Assembly (NCBI RefSeq): GCF_900636545.1
Contig: NZ_LR134290.1
Location: 3,844,001-3,908,000 of the forward strand
Direction: 5' to 3'
Source of the DNA: Pseudomonas mendocina
Lineage (GTDB): Bacteria; Pseudomonadota; Gammaproteobacteria; Pseudomonadales; Pseudomonadaceae
DNA: 64,000 bases
The notes beneath the pieces are model-generated. The model made no database searches. It was given only the letters and a program-made list of their open reading frames with translations, and was not told the DNA's origin. The translations under genes and the position numbers were made by a program. Position 1 is the stretch's first letter, and the number at the start of each line of letters is the position of its first letter. Below are positions 62,514 through 64,000 of this stretch, piece by piece.

Positions 62514-63524
62514 ATGACCACCATGCCCCAGCCGCCGAAACGCCCGCGCAAGCCCGCTCCCGCAGCCATGAAGACCGCACCGAGCAAGGGCGAGCTGCAT
62601 CCGCGCAATCGTCATCAGGGGCGCTACGATTTTCCCGCGTTGATCAAGGCAAGCCCCGAGCTGGGCCAATTCGTCATCACCAACCCATATGGCAAGCCAA
62701 GCATCGATTTCGCCAATCCTTCAGCGGTCAAGGTGTTCAATCGCGCGTTGCTGGCGCAGTACTACGGTATCCGCCACTGGGATATCCCCGATGGCTACCT
62801 GTGCCCACCGATTCCCGGCCGCGCCGACTACCTGCACAACCTCGCCGATCTGCTGGCGACCGACAACGACGGGCAGATACCCCGTGACGCCGGCATCCGT
62901 GCGCTGGATATCGGCGTTGGCGCCAACTGTATCTACCCGCTGATCGGTCATTGCGAATATGGCTGGCGCTTCATCGGCGCCGATATCGCTGCGGCGGCGC
63001 TGGCCTCGGCGCGCGTCATCATCACGGCCAATGCGCAGCTGGCCGGCGGCATCGAACTGCGCCAGCAGGCCAATGCCGAGCATATCTTCCTCGGCCTGCT
63101 ACAGCCGGATGACTGCATCGACCTGACCCTGTGCAACCCGCCCTTCCATGCCAGTGCCGACGAGGCCACTCGCGGCAGTACGCGCAAGTGGCGCAACCTT
63201 GGCAAGCTCGACCCGAAGCGCAAGCTGCCGGTGCTCAACTTCGGTGGGCAGGCGGCCGAACTTTGGTGCCCAGGTGGCGAGGCAGCGTTTCTCAAGCGCA
63301 TGGCCAGCGAAAGCGCACAAGTCGCCGGGCAGGTGCTGTGGTTCAGCAGCCTGGTGTCCAAGGGCAGTAACGTCGAGCTGCTGCAAGACTGGCTGGCCAG
63401 GGCTGGCGCGGCGGAGGTGCGCATTCTTGGCATGTCCCAGGGGCAAAAGCAGAGTCGCCTGGTGGCCTGGACCTTCAAGGACGCGCAGGCGCGCGTCACC
63501 TGGCGCCAGAGCCGCTGGCGCTGA
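62514..63524 (+). CDS. rlmF: 23S rRNA (adenine(1618)-N6)-methyltransferase RlmF
   Basis: A 336-residue N6-adenine methyltransferase modifying A1618. The opening after a basic Pro/Lys-rich tail is [17 protein letters not shown], motif I is [16 protein letters not shown], and the catalytic motif IV is [11 protein letters not shown]. Two in-frame ATGs (62514, 62523) have no strong SD; the true start could be either. It stands alone between the bacteriohemerythrin gene and repeat-containing sequence. Confidence 0.92.
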   Translation: MTTMPQPPKRPRKPAPAAMKTAPSKGELHPRNRHQGRYDFPALIKASPELGQFVITNPYGKPSIDFANPSAVKVFNRALLAQYYGIRHWDIPDGYLCPPIPGRADYLHNLADLLATDNDGQIPRDAGIRALDIGVGANCIYPLIGHCEYGWRFIGADIAAAALASARVIITANAQLAGGIELRQQANAEHIFLGLLQPDDCIDLTLCNPPFHASADEATRGSTRKWRNLGKLDPKRKLPVLNFGGQAAELWCPGGEAAFLKRMASESAQVAGQVLWFSSLVSKGSNVELLQDWLARAGAAEVRILGMSQGQKQSRLVAWTFKDAQARVTWRQSRWR

Positions 63525-63541
63525 GCCAATACACGCGCCCG

Positions 63542-63633
63542 GTAGGGCGTACTCGCGCAACAGTACGCCATCACAATTCGCTAACCACCACCGATGGCGG
63601 GCTGTTCGCTTAGGCTCCTGAGTCTGCCCTACG
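63542..63633. repeat. GTAGGGCGTAC-type inverted repeat element
   Basis: GTAGGGCGTACTCGCGCAAC and AGTACGCC form an inner hairpin, and the distal end CTGCCCTAC closes the whole element. It lies between rlmF and the last permease gene and resembles the GTAGGG family at 15494 and 21393. Confidence 0.55.
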
Positions 63634-63647
63634 CCAGCGCGCCCGCC

Positions 63648-64000
63648 TTACCAGGGCAACCAGCCGCCCAACGCCAGCCAGAGCCCGGCCACGGTCATGC
63701 TCAGTAACGTCACCGGTACGCCGCTGCGCGCGTAGTCGACGAAACCAATGCGCACGCCCTGGCGTTTCGCCCCTTCGGCGACGATCAGATTGACCACGCT
63801 GCCAATCAGCAGCAGGTTGCCGGCCAGAGTCGACATTACCGCCAGGCCGATCAGCACCGAGTGCGACAGTTCCGGCATCAACCCCAGCAGCAACACCACG
63901 AACGGCACATTGCCGATCAGGTTGCCCGCCACCAGCGAAGCGGTCGCAAGCGATATCACGCCCTGCGGCAACAAGCCGTGCTCGGCCAGCCAGGCAGCGC
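63648..64000 (-). CDS. Permease of the SLC13/ArsB superfamily, C-terminal part
   Basis: Only the last 117 or so residues lie inside the window; the frame runs open to base 64000. The visible part contains ASLVAGNLIGNVPFVVLLLGLMP, AVMSTLAGNLLLIGSVVNLIVAEGA and GVPVTLLSMTVAGLWL. These are the pattern of the second half of ArsB/NhaD/SLC13-type transporters: an Asn/Pro-rich re-entrant loop, then the GSxxNLIV motif. It could be an arsenite, citrate/anion or Na+/H+ transporter; the remainder of the gene is needed to decide. Confidence 0.85.
   Translation of the reverse strand, partial: AAWLAEHGLLPQGVISLATASLVAGNLIGNVPFVVLLLGLMPELSHSVLIGLAVMSTLAGNLLLIGSVVNLIVAEGAKRQGVRIGFVDYARSGVPVTLLSMTVAGLWLALGGWLPW

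Overview
The window is a chromosomal segment of a Pseudomonas species. Protein families, GC-rich codon use, REP-type repeats and gene order all point there. The order mltF, tadA, multicopper oxidase, guaA-guaB, xseA, leuA, der-bamB-hisS-ispG-rodZ-pilW-rlmN-ndk, isc operon, cysE-trmJ-suhB, secFD-yajC-tgt-queA, lptFG-pepA-holC-valS is, from memory, the order of the P. aeruginosa PAO1 core region around PA3764 to PA3834. The species cannot be fixed from this sequence. Some genes (TonB receptor, AT-rich methyltransferase, nhaC/nhaD block) look like lineage-specific additions.

Layout. 1-4685: 3' part of mltF, a small secreted protein, tadA, a Tat-exported multicopper oxidase, and a two-gene operon of small membrane proteins. 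4686-6549: a 1.8 kb islet holding an IS5-like transposase remnant and an AT-rich methyltransferase gene, bounded by two direct copies of the guaA 3' end plus its terminator. 6550-9673: guaA and guaB. 9780-16468: a Fur-box-preceded TonB receptor, a CxxC hypothetical, a PACE-type efflux gene divergent from a LysR regulator, xseA and an M23 peptidase. 16777-24217: a mechanosensitive channel, leuA with a leucine-rich leader ORF, a membrane protein, an omega-amidase/aminotransferase pair and der.

24316-37544 is a dense minus-strand housekeeping block: envelope assembly (bamB, a YfgM-like protein), hisS, ispG, rodZ, pilW, rlmN, ndk, then the complete iron-sulfur operon iscR-iscS-iscU-iscA-hscB-hscA-fdx-iscX, with an IscR-box promoter visible upstream. 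37681-46407 holds cysE, trmJ, suhB, a glycine-zipper protein, the SecDF-YajC translocase accessory complex and the queuosine genes tgt and queA. 46447-48673 has an orphan solute-binding protein, tRNA-Leu(CAA) with its promoter and terminator, a cold-shock protein and an RDD protein. 48735-56552 carries lptG/lptF, pepA, holC, a proline-rich hypothetical and valS. 56690-64000 is rich in transporters: NhaC, NhaD, a small HTH protein, an SLC13/TrkA-C permease, a bacteriohemerythrin, rlmF and the 3' part of another permease.

Most of the window is ordinary core genome. The points most worth a second look are the relict island with duplicated guaA attachment-like ends, the leader ORF and hairpins in front of leuA, the operator-like palindrome abutting the start codon of the LysR gene beside the PACE transporter, the inverted IscR boxes, and two families of dispersed inverted repeats. 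I saw no CRISPR array, rRNA operon, prophage or anti-phage system.
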